The notes under the pieces: generated by a model | The model's input: only the letters and a program-made list of their open reading frames with translations | Told to the model about the DNA's origin: nothing | Database searches by the model: none | Translations under genes and position numbers: made by a program | Assembly: GCF_003308995.1 (NCBI RefSeq) | Contig: NZ_QFFJ01000001.1 | Location: 434,001 to 498,000, forward strand | DNA from: Chitinophaga flava | GTDB lineage: Bacteria; Bacteroidota; Bacteroidia; Chitinophagales; Chitinophagaceae | Direction: 5' to 3' | Length of the DNA: 64,000 nt | Part shown: positions 1 to 12,700 of the stretch, one piece after another | Layout: every line of letters starts with the position of its first letter | How positions within the stretch are numbered: the first letter of the stretch is position 1

Positions 1-480
1 CTTATAGCCCACATCCAGGGGCAATGTTGTAAAAAGAATTTCTGACACATTAAAATCAACAAATTTGCCGGTTGGCTTTAACGTTATCTGCTTATCCTTA
101 TCACCATTCGAATAATGATATTTACCTGTGATAGTATTTCCGAAGTTCAGGTCAAGTGAATTTTTCAATCCTTCAGACTTATAGCTAACAGGGCTCAGTG
201 TTTTTGCATCTGCTATAGAAGTTCTTTTTCTGAACCATTTTTCATTTTCATCTTTGTAGTCGGCTACAAATTTCAGCTCATTCCCCGAAATTGTTATTTC
301 ATTTGTATAAGTTCCTTTTTTTGTCCAGTTGTCACCTTTCACATAATAGATGGTGAACAATGATTTTCCTGGTTTCAAACGAGTAGTGTTAATGTCTGGG
401 TTTCCGGGTAAAACAGTTTTCTGTGCGAAGCTGGCAAATGGCAATAGCAGCAGCAGCATTGATTTCAATGGAATTTGCAT
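1..480 (-). CDS. Secreted protein of unknown function, partial (C-terminal part beyond window)
   Basis: Reading frame open from an ATG at 478-480 through the left edge of the window, 160 codons. The N-terminus MQIPLKSMLLLLLPFASFAQ is a typical Sec signal peptide with cleavage likely after Ala19, so the protein should be exported to the periplasm or outer membrane. The mature part is rich in Lys, Asp, Thr and beta-forming residues (for example a YYVKGDNW stretch), suggesting a beta-structured periplasmic domain, but I do not recognise a family. It is too short for the minimum the other genes reach because the 3' end is missing. It reads in the same direction as the carrier protein gene but two hairpin terminators separate them, so it is probably a separate transcript. 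Confidence 0.75.
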   Translation of the reverse strand, partial: MQIPLKSMLLLLLPFASFAQKTVLPGNPDINTTRLKPGKSLFTIYYVKGDNWTKKGTYTNEITISGNELKFVADYKDENEKWFRKRTSIADAKTLSPVSYKSEGLKNSLDLNFGNTITGKYHYSNGDKDKQITLKPTGKFVDFNVSEILFTTLPLDVGYK

Positions 481-753
481 ACAGTCCTTATTTTCGTACT
501 AATTAATACCTATCTAAACCCTTTTCCTATCGTTGTGATTTTCTCGAAGGCATTTGAGATATGGCTGATTTCGTGAATTTATTGTGAAAAGCAATTAAAT
601 CGCCTTTTTAAAAATAGGGGCAAAAATAATCAGTTTAAATCTACTTTAAAATAGAGAAGGAAATATTTATGTCTCAAATGTTCTTAAAAACATTAGCGAT
701 CCATTTATTTTTAATACTCAATCTAGATAACTATACACTATTACAGCCCTATC

Positions 754-788
754 AAAAAGCCTTACAGCATTGAGCCATAAGGCTTTTT
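754..788 (-). terminator. Rho-independent terminator
   Basis: Perfect 11-bp stem, AAAAAGCCTTA at 754-764 against TAAGGCTTTTT at 778-788, with a 13-nt loop. The minus-strand transcript ends in a U-run, so it fits the end of transcripts from the carrier protein gene; the symmetric A/T tails would also let it work from the other side. The surrounding 481-985 stretch (505 bp) holds this hairpin, the one at 864-890 and the upstream region of the gene at the left edge; nothing else was seen. Confidence 0.7.
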
Positions 789-863
789 TATTTTCAGTCC
801 TCTCACCTCAAATTGGCACAGAAGCCGAAAACACAGAAAGGCGCGACAGGCAAAAAAATAAAA

Positions 864-890
864 GCCCACAGATATAATATCTGTAAGCTA
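864..890 (-). terminator. Probable first terminator behind the carrier protein gene
   Basis: Dyad with arms ACAGATAT (868-875) and ATATCTGT (877-884), closed further by AGC/GCT. On the minus strand it is followed by TTTTATTTTTTT, the U-rich tail expected of an intrinsic terminator. It lies about 100 bp past the stop codon of the carrier protein gene and upstream of a second, stronger hairpin, giving a tandem terminator. The very small loop if all pairs form means the real stem is probably shorter. Confidence 0.5.
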
Positions 891-985
891 TTATTTTTTT
901 CTGCCGGCATTGGGCTTAGGCAGGCACAAACTTTTCTGTCGTAAAAATTAAAAAGGAGATTACCAGTCTGAATATTGGGTATGGC

Positions 986-1219
986 TTACTTAGCCTTACC
1001 TTCAATATAATCGACGATCTCACCGATTGTATTGCTGGTGGACATCCCATCCATGTCTGCTATTCCAAACTGTTGTTGCAATTTAGATGAAAGCTGAACT
1101 GCCAGAATAGAAGTCATTCCCAGCTCTTCCAAAGATTGATCGGAAGAGATAGCATTCTCAGGAATACCAATGGAACTGCTGATTGCACTAATTACTGTTG
1201 ATTCGATAGGTTGTTTCAT
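986..1219 (-). CDS. Stand-alone acyl carrier protein
   Basis: A 77-residue carrier protein. The motif ELGMTSILAVQL places the phosphopantetheine-accepting serine at residue 37 (GMTS in place of the usual GxDS or GxHS), and the charged segment after it fits helix II of a carrier fold. Carrier proteins of this size hold acyl, aryl or aminoacyl groups as thioesters for a partner enzyme. It sits on the same strand as the NRPS genes, beyond a convergent hydrolase gene. Because the first NRPS condensation domain is of the EntF starter kind, which takes its donor from a free carrier protein, this protein is a plausible donor of the N-terminal acyl group; that is inference. No ligase or ketosynthase that could load it is visible. 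A weak promoter-like pair (TTTG 1307-1310, TATTTTAG 1277-1284 on the minus strand) lies upstream. It could instead serve another pathway. Confidence 0.85.
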   Translation of the reverse strand: MKQPIESTVISAISSSIGIPENAISSDQSLEELGMTSILAVQLSSKLQQQFGIADMDGMSTSNTIGEIVDYIEGKAK

Positions 1220-1379
1220 ATGCTATGGTTTTTGAAGGTAAAAAACTGTTGGTTTGAGGATTAATTTCCAAAGTAACTAAAATAACGCCTTTTATTATAA
1301 ATGGTTCAAAGCCATTTACGGATTTACATGAAGCATGTCGCCTATTTGATAGCTATAGAATAATTTTGATTTACGACCA

Positions 1380-1740
1380 CTAAAAATAACCTTTGCTTAC
1401 CCGTATATCACAAGGATCAAATAGCTCTAAATTTAAACAAATACACTTCTGCGAGTTATACAGGCTATATTCCTGGTAAAAGTTTCGGAAGACAATGCTG
1501 AGGACAGCTGGGTGGTCGAAATAATAAACGTATTGGCCAGGCACGATACAACCATAGCTGATCTTAATAGCATCCAGGCGCTCATCGGAGAGGATGGTCT
1601 GGCCTAATTTCTGATAAATTTTCTTCAGAACACCTGTCCGGCTGCGTTGGCAGGACACATCAGATCATTAATAATGGTAATGCTTTCACATGATCATCAA
1701 TATTAGGAAACAATACTCTTAGCCATTCGTCCTATATTGT
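1380..1740 (-). pseudogene. Possible decayed gene of unknown family
   Basis: On the minus strand a 92-codon frame (GTG at 1656-1658, TAG at 1380-1382) opens two codons after an in-frame stop. A different frame just upstream reads protein-like sequence (EWLRVLFPNIDDHVKALPLL) and ends in TGA at the junction. The two pieces have sensible amino-acid composition (for example YVYYFDHPAVLSIVFRNFYQ) and look like one gene broken by a frameshift. I do not recognise the family, and an intact but unusual small gene using the GTG start cannot be excluded. Confidence 0.25.
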
Positions 1741-2179
1741 TTTCAGATGTATATATTAATTATACAATCACAAATGCATCATTAAAATAACGGAGCGCAG
1801 CCGGTGAGAATAATCTCGCCTTGTGTTTTCTTCTTGTCATTATTCAGATGTTTTCCATTGGCACATCAATAGTACGATCCAGGTTTCCCTGTTTTATTCC
1901 ATGCCTCAGTTCCCAATCCTAACTTCTTGTAAAATACCTTTTAAACGACTTCTGTTGCTGTAAAACAAGCTCCGCAATTGTCAGCTCGCCTGACTTAAAA
2001 AGATTCATAAATATAAAAACGCATGCGTATTTTATTTCTAAAGAGACTAAACAGCTTGCCTATGCAACTTTGATAAAGACAACACCTTAAAAGTTGAAAT
2101 GATTGAACTTTTTTTCGGTAATATCGCAAACCCAAAAGAGGGTCATAATGTCAACATCAACAAAAAGGTAAGAAAATAT
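1741..2179. other. Gap with coding debris, no intact gene
   Basis: No convincing gene. On the minus strand a 29-codon frame at 1919-2008 (MNLFKSGELTIAELVLQQQK and onward) runs into a stop, while the neighbouring frame continues with protein-like sequence (KLGLGTEAWNKTGKPGSYY) before another stop. This is what a frameshifted and decaying gene looks like. The right-hand end is the upstream region of the hydrolase gene. Confidence 0.4.
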
Positions 2180-2914
2180 ATGGTGAAAAATGTGAAAGTG
2201 ATTTTTTTTGTTTTACTTATGTTCCTTAGCTTCCCAGGGGCTTCCCAGGCCCCAATGGAAACAGCTAAAGAAAAGACAATTTATTTTTTTAGTGGCATGG
2301 GGGCAGATTCAAGCGTATTTAAGAACCTGAAACTTCCCGGTTATCATAAAGTTTATATCTCCTGGATTCCAGCACTGCCAAATGAATCAATCACGGAATA
2401 TGCAGGAAGAATAAAAAGCCAGATCACAACCCCAAATCCATACTTAATCGGGCTTTCTTTTGGCGGTATAGTGGCCGTGGAAGTATCTAAGCAAATAGAG
2501 GTAGAAAAAATGGTGTTGATCTCTTCAGTCCGAAAAAAGGAGGACCTCAACAAAGTGCAGTTTTTTTTCATGAGACTGGGGTTATATCGAATCATTCCAG
2601 GTATATTGTTAAGACGTACTAACTTTCTCACCAATAGTTATTTTGGCGCCCGATCCCAAAAAGACAAGAAGGAATTAAAAAAATTGCTGCAAAACACGGA
2701 TATTTCCTTCTTTCGCTGGGCATTAAAGAGCATTGCTCACTGGGATAATACAGAGTCACCTGAGCGAACAATTCAGATACATGGAACAGCCGACAGGGTT
2801 ATCGCCAGCAGACTCGTACATCCTGACTATCGCATTAAAGGCGGAGGACATCTCATGGTTTTTAATAAAGCAGATACGATTAGCAGAATCATCAGGCATT
2901 ACTTTCATGAATAA
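2180..2914 (+). CDS. Exported alpha/beta hydrolase
   Basis: A 244-residue alpha/beta-fold hydrolase with a complete visible triad: nucleophile Ser93 in GLSFGG, Asp205 in HGTADR and His224 in GGGHL. The ATG at 2180 was chosen because MVKNVKVIFFVLLMFLSFPG then forms a proper signal peptide ending near Gln23; an in-frame ATG at 2099 would add 27 residues ahead of it. Substrate is unknown: such proteins include esterases, lipases and peptide or lactone hydrolases. It is not a typical type II thioesterase, since those are cytosolic and this one appears exported. It converges on the NRPS operon and shares the bidirectional terminator at 2981-3019. A role in hydrolysing or processing the exported peptide is possible but nothing in the sequence proves it. 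Confidence 0.8.
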   Translation: MVKNVKVIFFVLLMFLSFPGASQAPMETAKEKTIYFFSGMGADSSVFKNLKLPGYHKVYISWIPALPNESITEYAGRIKSQITTPNPYLIGLSFGGIVAVEVSKQIEVEKMVLISSVRKKEDLNKVQFFFMRLGLYRIIPGILLRRTNFLTNSYFGARSQKDKKELKKLLQNTDISFFRWALKSIAHWDNTESPERTIQIHGTADRVIASRLVHPDYRIKGGGHLMVFNKADTISRIIRHYFHE

Positions 2915-2980
2915 TGCTGCTCTCCTGATTTATTCGCCGGCTATTTCCTCCACGCTTAGAACCACTTTATCGCAGAGAAA

Positions 2981-3019
2981 CGAAAAAGCCTTACAACACA
3001 ACGCTGTAAGGCTTTTTCG
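2981..3019. terminator. Bidirectional terminator between hydrolase and NRPS operon
   Basis: Perfect 15-bp inverted repeat, CGAAAAAGCCTTACA at 2981-2995 and TGTAAGGCTTTTTCG at 3005-3019, with a 9-nt loop. Both transcripts finish in a U-run. It sits 28 bp past the NRPS stop codon and 66 bp past the hydrolase stop codon, so it ends both. Confidence 0.85.
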
Positions 3020-3046
3020 TTTTTATCCTGATTGGAGACGATTTGA

Positions 3047-3739
3047 TCAGCACTTACTTAATTGCTCCAGTATCCCTTTGATAATAGCAGCATTGAGCTC
3101 CAGGTTCTCCGGTTCCGTAATCATCTTTTCGTGTTTACCAAGACCTTCGTAAATACGCAAGGTTCCGGTTGTAGCATCATCCCAGCGATAAACCGCATCT
3201 GCTCTCTTTTCCCCGCTTTTCAACAGGTAAATGTCTGCATCTATAATACCATCGTTTACCATACGGTTATGATACTGTGAATAAGCATATGCTTCATCCA
3301 CCATTCCGGCCTTCAGTTCTTCTTCCACACCTGATAACTGTTGTGTCAATACATCTGTCATTATCTTTTCCAGTTCTTCCTTGCTGATTCCTTCATCTTC
3401 TGCCTTGCGTATGATTCTTACCGAATCAATCAATATCAGCGCAGATACATGATATCCGGCGGCTGTTAGTGCTTTCGCTACTTCAAATGCGAGGTTTCCA
3501 CCAATAGAATATCCCATCAGAATATACGGACCAGTTTTCTGTAACCGGGTAATCAGATCCACATATTTCTTTAACCTGTCAGCATCATCAATATAACCAA
3601 AGCTATACATGGAATGAGATGCGACTGACCGGGCCAATCCGCCATAAACAATACCCTGGGCATAAGCAGGCGGGAACATCATCACCCCTTTTTCCATGCT
3701 GGAATTCAATAAAGCAACATGTCTGGAAACCAGGAGATC
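3047..3739 (-). other. Thioesterase domain of the NRPS
   Basis: C-terminal type I thioesterase, about 230 residues. Nucleophile Ser7523 lies in GYSIGG; the catalytic His is likely His7648 in GLGKHEKM. It releases the finished peptide from the last carrier domain, by hydrolysis or cyclization. Possible internal nucleophiles are Ser1, Ser7, an unmodified Thr6 or the side-chain amines of the basic residues, so a cyclic product is plausible but not shown. Confidence 0.9.
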
Positions 3740-6700
3740 ATCCTGCTCACGCGTCAACAGAACTGCTGCGAGATCCTTCAAAACCGGATATCTGAATATA
3801 TCAGCCGGGGACAATGTGGTTTGGAAGTGTTTGTTGATCTTCGCGATTGCTGACATTGTTTTCAGCGAGTGCCCTCCCAATTCAAAGAAATTATCGTTTA
3901 TCCCTACCCGTTCTATATCCAGTAATGTACTCCATATGTCTGCAAGTCCCTGCTCTGTATCATTCCGCGGCGCTGTATAACTATGCTGAGACAATACAGC
4001 TCCTGTAGGAGCAGGTAGTTTTTTCTTGTCCACCTTGCCATTGACCGTCAGTGGCAGACTTTCCAGCTCTATGAGCAACGGTATCATATATGCCGGCAAC
4101 AAAGTCCTCAGGTAAGCCAGCAGCTCTTCCCGGTTAAAAATACCTTCAGGCACTACATAACCCAGCAGTTGTTTATCTCCTCCCGCAGCTGTTCGTAATA
4201 TGACCACGGCCTGTTTTACCAGATTACTCCGCTGCAACACCCGTTCTATTTCACCCAGTTCTATACGGTAGCCCCGTACTTTTACCTGTTCATCTACACG
4301 GCCGAGATACAGGATATTGCCATCAGGCAACCATTTGCCCGTATCACCACTGCGATACATTTTTGCTCCGGGCTCATTTGTAAACGGATCGTTGATAAAC
4401 CTGGCAGCCGTTAATTCCGGGTTGTTCAGATAACCAGCTGTAACACCAGCGCCACCGATGTACAGTTCTCCTTTCACGCCAACCGGTACGGGATGACCGT
4501 CATTATCCAGAATATAAACCCTCACATTAGCCAGGGGTTTGCCTATAGGTAACGCTCCTGTTGGATATGATCTGTTTGCCGTGTATTGATAAATCAATGC
4601 AGAGATAGAAGCTTCTGTTGGACCATAGATGTTATAGAAATCAACATAGTTGCTCCATCGTTCAGCCAGTTCACTACGACACGCCTCCCCTCCTGACAGA
4701 ATCCGTTTTAATGCACTGTACTTGCCGGCTGTAATATTGGAGATCAGGCCAGGAGACGCTTCCAGATGTGATATACGCTGTTCATCTAAAAACTGTTCAA
4801 ACAGCCTCATATCAGCCAGTATTTCTTTATCTGGCAGCACCAGCGTTCCACCATTTAACAAGGCAAAAAACAGCTGTTCCACAGAGGCATCGAAACAATA
4901 ATCCGATGTCATCAATACTCTTTCTTCCGGCATGATATGGAATGCTTTACTCTGGCAGTGTATCAGATTTACTACACCACGATGTCTGGCGATCACGCCT
5001 TTGGGCTTGCCTGTAGAACCGGAAGTAAAAATCACATACGCTGCTGCCGTAGATGGTACAGTATGGACAGGCGCAGTAACAGGAAAATCTGCTATCCTGC
5101 CTTCATCCAACAGGATGATAATACCAGCGATGTTCTCCACTGCGTGTTTGCTGGCACGACTGCTTAATACGATCTTCGCACCTGTATCTGAGAGCATGTA
5201 GCTGATCCTTTCTTCCGGATAGTCCGGATCTACAGGAACATAAGCGGCTCCTGCCTTCAGGATACCCAGGATACTCACAATCATCTCCACTGATCTTTCT
5301 ATACATATGCCCACATATGTTTCGCTGGTTACACCGATATGTTGCAGGTAATGTGCCAGCTGATTGGAGCGTTGCTCCAATTCATTATAGGTAAGCGTTT
5401 GTCCTCCTGCTACCACTGCGGGCACTCCCGGATAAAGAGCTGCTTGTTCAGCAAACAAAGCATTGATCGTTTTATCTTCCGGATAAATATCAACATGAGC
5501 ATTAAATGTTGTCAGCAATATGTGCTCTTCTTCTTTACTCAATAACCTCAACGTGCTGATACGTTCTTCCGCAGATCGGACTACCGCCCGCAACAATGCT
5601 TCGTAGTGTGAAATCAGCTGTGCGATTGTATCTTCACTGAACAGGTCTGCAAAATATTCGATATTACCGTACAACCCTTCTTCACTTTCCCGCATGGAGA
5701 ATGTCAGGTCCAGCTGTGCAACCGGATGTTCCAGATGCATGGATGACAACTCCACCTCTCCCAACCTGAGTGCAGGCGCGTCAGGTGTATTCTGCCACAC
5801 AAACATTACCTGGAATAAAGGATGACGGGTGAGATCACGGGTAGTTACAACAGCTTCCACCACTTTTTCAAAGGGCACTTCCTGATGAGCATAGGCTTCC
5901 AGAGTAGTTTGTTTCACCTGATGTAACAGTGTAACAAACGAAAGATCATCCTTCAGCTCACTCCGCAGCGCCAGCGTATTAATAAAAAAGCCAATCAGCC
6001 CTTCTATTTCCTGCTGGGTTCTTCCGGCGGTGGGACTGCCGATACAGATGTCTTCCTCGCCGGTATAACGATACAACAATACCTTCAGGGCTGTCAACAA
6101 GGTCATATACATGGTCACACCCTGTTGCTGTGACAGCGCTTTCAACTGCTCCTGCAGATCCAGGCCCAGGAAGAAGCTCCTGCTGGCGCCCCGTTTGGTG
6201 GTGGTAGCTGTACGCGGCCGATCGTAAGGCAATGGCAATATAGCCGTATCTGCCAGCTTCCTTTTCCAGTAATCCAGTTTTTTATCCAGTACTGTACCTG
6301 AGAGATATTTCCGTTGCCAGATGGCATAATCAGCATATTGTACAGGCAACTCGACCAATTGCGCAAGTCGTGCTTCTGTAAAGGCACTATACAGCTCCAT
6401 CAGCTCACGCACAATAATACCGGTAGACCAGCCATCAGAAGCAATATGGTGCAGTGTAACCACCAGCACATGCTCTTCTTCTCCCAATACAATCAACTGC
6501 GCTCTCAGTTTATGATCTGTTGACAAATTAAACGGAGCCGAGGTTAATGTTTTAATGTATGCCGTTAATGCTACAGTATTGTCCCGATGCTGCGAATGAT
6601 CTGTTATTACCAGCTTCCACTGGTCAAGGGGTTTCACTTCCTGGAAAGGCACACCCTCTTCCTGTACGATGACTGTCCGCAGTACTTCATGGCGGTTGAC

Positions 6701-9700
6701 AATTGTTCTCAGCGCATATTCCAGGGCGTCGCTGTTTAAATGACCTTTCAGGTTTAACACGGCAGGTATATGATAGGGAACAGTGCCTTCCAGCTGATCA
6801 ATAAACCACAAACGCTCCTGACTATACGAAAGCGGGATATGATCCGGCCTTTTCTCCGGTATGACTGCCGGCATGACGGTGCTGTCTGAGCGCTGGCCCA
6901 GCTGTACTGCCAACTGACTGATGGTAGGATAGTCAAAGACATCGGCGATCGTTACCTCCACTGACAGCTGTTTACGCATCGCCGAGATGAGGCGGATGGC
7001 CAGCAGTGAGTGTCCACCCAGTGCAAAGAAGTCGTCGTGTAGCCCTACCTGTGGTACTTCCAGCAACAGCGACCAGATACCGGCAAGCGCCGTCTCCAGT
7101 GCTGTAACCGGCGCCGCATAGGTGCTGGCAGCCACACCGGCTGTTTCCGGATCAGGCAAAGCACGACGGTCAATCTTTCCGTTGTTTAGCAACGGGAATT
7201 GCTCCATCACTACCAGCTGTGCCGGCACCATGTAATCCGGTAATTGTGTCTTTAAATGAGACAGCAGGTCTTCTTTATCAAAAGTGTCTGTAACTGTAAC
7301 ATAACCCACCAGCGTTTTAGCATCTCCCCTTACTATCACTACGCCCTGTTCTACCGTTCCATAGGCATTCAGCGTACGTTCTATCTCCCCTAACTCTACC
7401 CGGTAACCACGGATCTTTACCTGATCATCTCCACGGCCAATAAACAGGATATTGCCATCCGGAGCGTATCTCACAATATCTCCTGTGCGGTATAGTTTAG
7501 CTCCTTCCTGGAAAGGATCATCGATAAACCGTTGCGCTGTGAGGGTTTCATTATGCAGGTAACCGGCAGCCACACCATCACCACCAATGTATAACTCTCC
7601 CGGCACCCCTGCAGGACATAATTCCATCGCAGGGCTCAGTACATAAACACGGGTATTGGAGAAAGGTGTTCCTATCGGAATGTGCGTACCATAGGCAGCA
7701 TAATCATTTACTACATGCAATAATTTTCCTATAGTCGTTTCCGTTGGTCCATAGTGGTTAACAATCGTACGTCCGTTGCCGGTAGCACGGATACTATCCA
7801 CCACGGCTGTTTCCAATGCTTCGCCTCCAAATATCAGCAGCTTCTCTGGTAACAGTAACCTATCCGGAGCCGATACCGCTTTCCAGTAGGAAGGCACTAC
7901 CTTGATACAATCTATCCGATGCGATTCAAAATAAGCATGCAGTTTTTCACTGTCATTGATAAAGGCCTTGGAAAACAGGTGCAGCTTGCCGCCGCCAGCC
8001 AGGGAGCCATATAACACCGTATTGCCCAGATCGGTGGCGATGCCTGTCAGTAAAGCAAAAGATTGGCAACCAGCTATCGGTACAGCCGCCTGTAAACCGG
8101 CCAGATAATCTGCCAGGTTACGATGCGTAACCATTACTCCTTTAGGCGCGCCGGTGCTACCGGAGGTATAAATCACATATAACAGTTGCTCAGCCGATGG
8201 ACGAGGAAGAGATGGTATTGTTTCAACCGGCAGATCTTCATCGAGTATAACCACTTGTGCTGTAGTGGCGGGCAACAGGCCGTGGCAAGCATTACTGCTT
8301 ACAATAATTGTAGCAGCTGTATCTTTTAAGATATAACTAATCCGCTCCTGCGGGTAGTCCTGTTCAATAGGTACATAAGCACCTCCTGCCTTTAGGATAC
8401 CCAGGATGCCAACTACCATATCGGAGCCGCGTTCTATAAACAGCGGTACTAACGTATTGGCACCTACGCCGTGATGATGCAGATAAGCGGCTAAGCGATC
8501 AGAACGTTCATCCAGTTCCTGGTAGCTCAGTGTCCTGCCTTCAAACACCAATGCAGCAGCTTGTGGCGTACGGGCTACCGCAGCCGCAAACATGTCTACG
8601 ATGGTTTGATCCGTGGCATAAGGAACCTTCTTGCCAGTGAGTATCTGCAGCGGCTGTTGCTCTGCAGCTGTTAACAGGGTCAGGTGATCTATCTGTTGTG
8701 AAGGGTTACGCACCACTGCCTGCAACAACTGCTCAAAATGACCTGCCATACGGCGGATACGGTCTTCACTGAACAACTGGCTCCGGTAAACAATACTGAG
8801 TTCCAGACCATCTTCCTGCTCAGCTATAAAAAAGGTAATATCGAATTTTGCAGTATGGTGTTCAAAATCTTCACCAGATAAAACCACATCCTCCAGATAC
8901 AGCTCCGGAACATCCGGCGCATTCTGCATCACAAACATCACCTGGAACAACGGACTCCTGCTGGCATCCCTGTCTTTCACCACGGCTTCCACTATCTTCT
9001 CCAGCGGCACCTCCTGATGTGCATAAGCATCTACTGTAGTGGTTTTCACCTGCTGTAACAGGGATATAAAGGAAGGATTATCACTCAGATCACTGCGCAG
9101 GGCGAGTGTATTTACAAAGAACCCTATCAATCCTTCCAGCTCGCGGTACGGGCGGGCTGCAGTAGATGTACCCACACAAACATCTGTTTGATTACTGTAA
9201 CGGTACAGTAATACCTTGAATACCGCCAGCATAGTCATGAACAAGGTAGTACCCTGTTGCTGCGATAACCGTTTTAACTCATCAGCCACTACCCTATCCA
9301 CCTGGCATCGTATGTTTGCCCCCTTATTACTTTGTATGGCCGGACGCACATAATCTGCCGGCAGTTGCAAGGTAGCCACCCCGGTAAGCTTATCTTTCCA
9401 GTAATCCAGCTTCTTACCCAATACGGCACCCGATAAGTGTTTCCGTTGCCAGATAGAATAATCCGCATACTGCAACGACAGCGGATGAAGCGCTGCAGCA
9501 CGGGACCCTATATACGCACCGTATAACTCTACCAGTTCACGTACAATAATACCAGTAGACCAGGCATCCGAAGCAATATGATGCAGTATTACTACCAGCA
9601 CATATTCATCTTCATTCAGCATCACCAAATGCGCACGCAGCATATGATCTGCGGACATATCAAACGGCGTCTCTATCAATGACCGGACATATTCATGCAG

Positions 9701-12700
9701 TACTTCCACGTCAGCATATGCCTCGCCAGCTACTTCATTTAACTGCCAGTGGCCGGCTTCCTGTATCTGCTGATAAGGACTGCCATCTTCCAGCCGTATA
9801 AAGGTACGCAGCACCTCATGCCGGTTTACGATCTCCTGTAAAGCATAGGCCAGGGCCTGACGGTTCAGGTTTCCTTTCAACCTTAGTACAGCTGGTATAT
9901 GATACTGCACGCTGCCTTCCAGCTGATCGATAAACCACAAACGTTCCTGGCTATACGAAAGCGGGATATGAACGGGTCTGTCTTCCGGGGCAACCGCCGA
10001 TACCGAAGGCAGGCTATCGACCACACGGGCAGCCGCCGCCAGCCCGGCAACAGTAGGATGCAGGAACAATGATTTAACAGAAATCCCTGCTTCAGGCCCC
10101 AATGCTGCAATTACACGCATTCCTAACAACGAATGTCCTCCCAGCACAAAGAAATTATCATGTATGCCTACACGGGGGATTCCCAATACTTCCTGCCATA
10201 CGTCCGCAATCATCTGTTCCATTTCATTCCGGGGCGCCACATAACCTTCTGACAGCGTATCAGCCTCAATTACAGGCAATGCCTTCTTATCGATTTTCCC
10301 ATTTGAGGTCAATGGCAATGATGCCAGTTCCACCACAACAGCAGGGACCATATAATCGGGTAACTTACTCTGCAAACCGGCGAATATCGCTTCCTTGTCG
10401 AAAATACCTTCCGGCACAACATATGCGATCAGGCGTTTATCCGCACGGCCTTGTTGATGGTCCGCTATAACCACGCCTTGTTTTACCAGACCGGTTTCGA
10501 GTAACACACTTTCTATTTCTCCAAGTTCAATACGATATCCACGCACCTTCACCTGTTCATCCTTTCTGCCGAGATACACGATATTGCCATCCGGCAACCA
10601 TTTACACAGATCTCCTGTCCTGTATAATTTTGCAGGAGAATCATTGAATGGATCGATCACAAACTTTTCCGCTGTAAGATGAGGCATATTCAGATATCCC
10701 TTTGCCACCTGCACACCGCCTAAATACAACTCTCCCGGAACACCTACCGGCAACACATGTCCACTATCGTCCAGGATATAAGCTTTTACATTATCCAATG
10801 GTTTGCCTATCGGCACAATATCGGTCAGTTTATAATCCCTGGTGAATAAATACCCTGTGGCGGTAACGGTTGTTTCCGTAGGCCCGTAAGCGTTATAAAA
10901 GTCAATATATGTGGCCCAGCTGCCCGCCAGTTGAGGCGAACAGGCTTCTCCACCCGATACTACCCGTTTTAAACGACCATACTTACCAGGCGTAAGGGTT
11001 GCGAGGAAGCCCGGGGTTACATCCAGGTGTGTGATACCTTCCTGTTCCAGCAGTTGCGTAAACAGCTGTTTATCCAACCGTATTTCATCAGCAATCAACA
11101 CCAGTGTTGCCCCGCTTGCCAAAGCCAGGTAAATCTGTTCGGCAGCCGCATCAAAACAATAGTTATAGAACTGTAACAATTTATCATCCGATGTTATACC
11201 AAACTGCCTGCTACGGCTGTGAATCATATTAACCACAGCACTATGCGGAACCATCACTCCTTTGGGCTTTCCGGTAGAACCGGAAGTATAAATGATATAT
11301 GCCAGATCTTCTGGAGATGTTATACTGGATACCTTTGTTTTAGGTTGATGTTGCAGCACTTCCTGCAGTTGATCTATGCAGATCAACTGTTTGTTATTGT
11401 TAACACCGGCTATCAGGTGTTTATGTTCACCTGTTGTTACCACCAGCCCCTCTTCGCCGCAATCACGGAGGATAAGACCAATTCTTTCAGCAGGATATTC
11501 AGGATCAACAGGAACATAGGCGCCACCCGCCTTCAGAATGCCCAGCATACCGATCATCATTTCGAAAGAACGGCTGGTACATAACGGTACCAGGTTTCCG
11601 GCAGTAAGGCCCTGCCCCTGCAGATAATGCGCCAGTTGATCAGACCTTTCATCCAGCTCACGGTAGGTAAGCTGCTGATCGCCCAACACCAATGCTATTG
11701 CATCCGGCATTTGCGATACCCGCGCTTCAAACAGATCGGTGATAAGCTGTGTTTTCGGATAGTCGTACGCGGTAGCATTAAACGTTTCCAGTACCAGTTG
11801 TTTTTCAATGGTATCCAGCATTTCAAGATCATCTATGCGCTGTCCGGGGTTTTGTACAACAGCCTGCAGCAGTCGCTTAAAATGCGTTTGCATACGGTCT
11901 ATTGTATCAGCAGCAAACAGGTCTGCACAATACTCTATATGCCCTTCCAGCCCATCCGGTGTTTCTCTCAATGCAAAAGTCAGGTCAAATTTGGAAGTGG
12001 TATGTTCTGCAGGGCCTTCAGACAATGTCACATTACCCAGTTTAAGTCTGGGAGTTTGCGGGATGTTTTGCAGTTCGAACATTACCTGGAATAAGGGCGT
12101 TCTGCTGATATCCCGTTCTTTTACCACAGCTTCCACCACTTTTTCAAAAGGTATTTCCTGGTGCGCGTAAGCTTCTACCGTGTTTTCCTTTACCTGTTTC
12201 AGGAAGCTGATAAAGGAAGCTGTTTTATCTACATGGTTACGTAATGCCAGTGTGTTGATAAAAAAGCCAATGAGTCCTTCTGCTTCTTCACGCGTACGGC
12301 CCGCCGATGGTGTACCTACACAGATATCCGCCTGTCCGCTGTAACGGGACAAACATACCTTAAACGCAGCCAGTAAGGTCATAAACAAGGTAGTATCCTG
12401 TTCCAGAGATAACTTACGTAACCCGGAACTTAATGCACCATCTACCTGGAAGCTGAATATATTGCCACGGGTACTTTGTAGCACCGGCCTTGTATAATCT
12501 GTGGGCAGTTCCAACGCCGTAACACCAGTCAGCTTATTTTTCCAGTAGTCCAACTGTTTCTCCAATACAGCTCCAGACAAATATTTACGCTGCCAGATGG
12601 CATAGTCGGCATATTGAATAGCTAATTCGGGTAACTGAGGCTCACGTGTATATGTATAAGCGCTATACAGCTCCATCAATTCTCTTACGATAATACCGGT

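Noticed and set aside
2180..2914. Hydrolase as type II thioesterase of the NRPS
   Set aside because: It has a signal peptide and lacks the overall type II thioesterase sequence pattern.
8680..9540. HHIASDAWS in module 11 as an inactive C domain
   Set aside because: Both His residues and the Asp are kept and the variant is shared by three modules that are needed for the line, so inactivity is unlikely.
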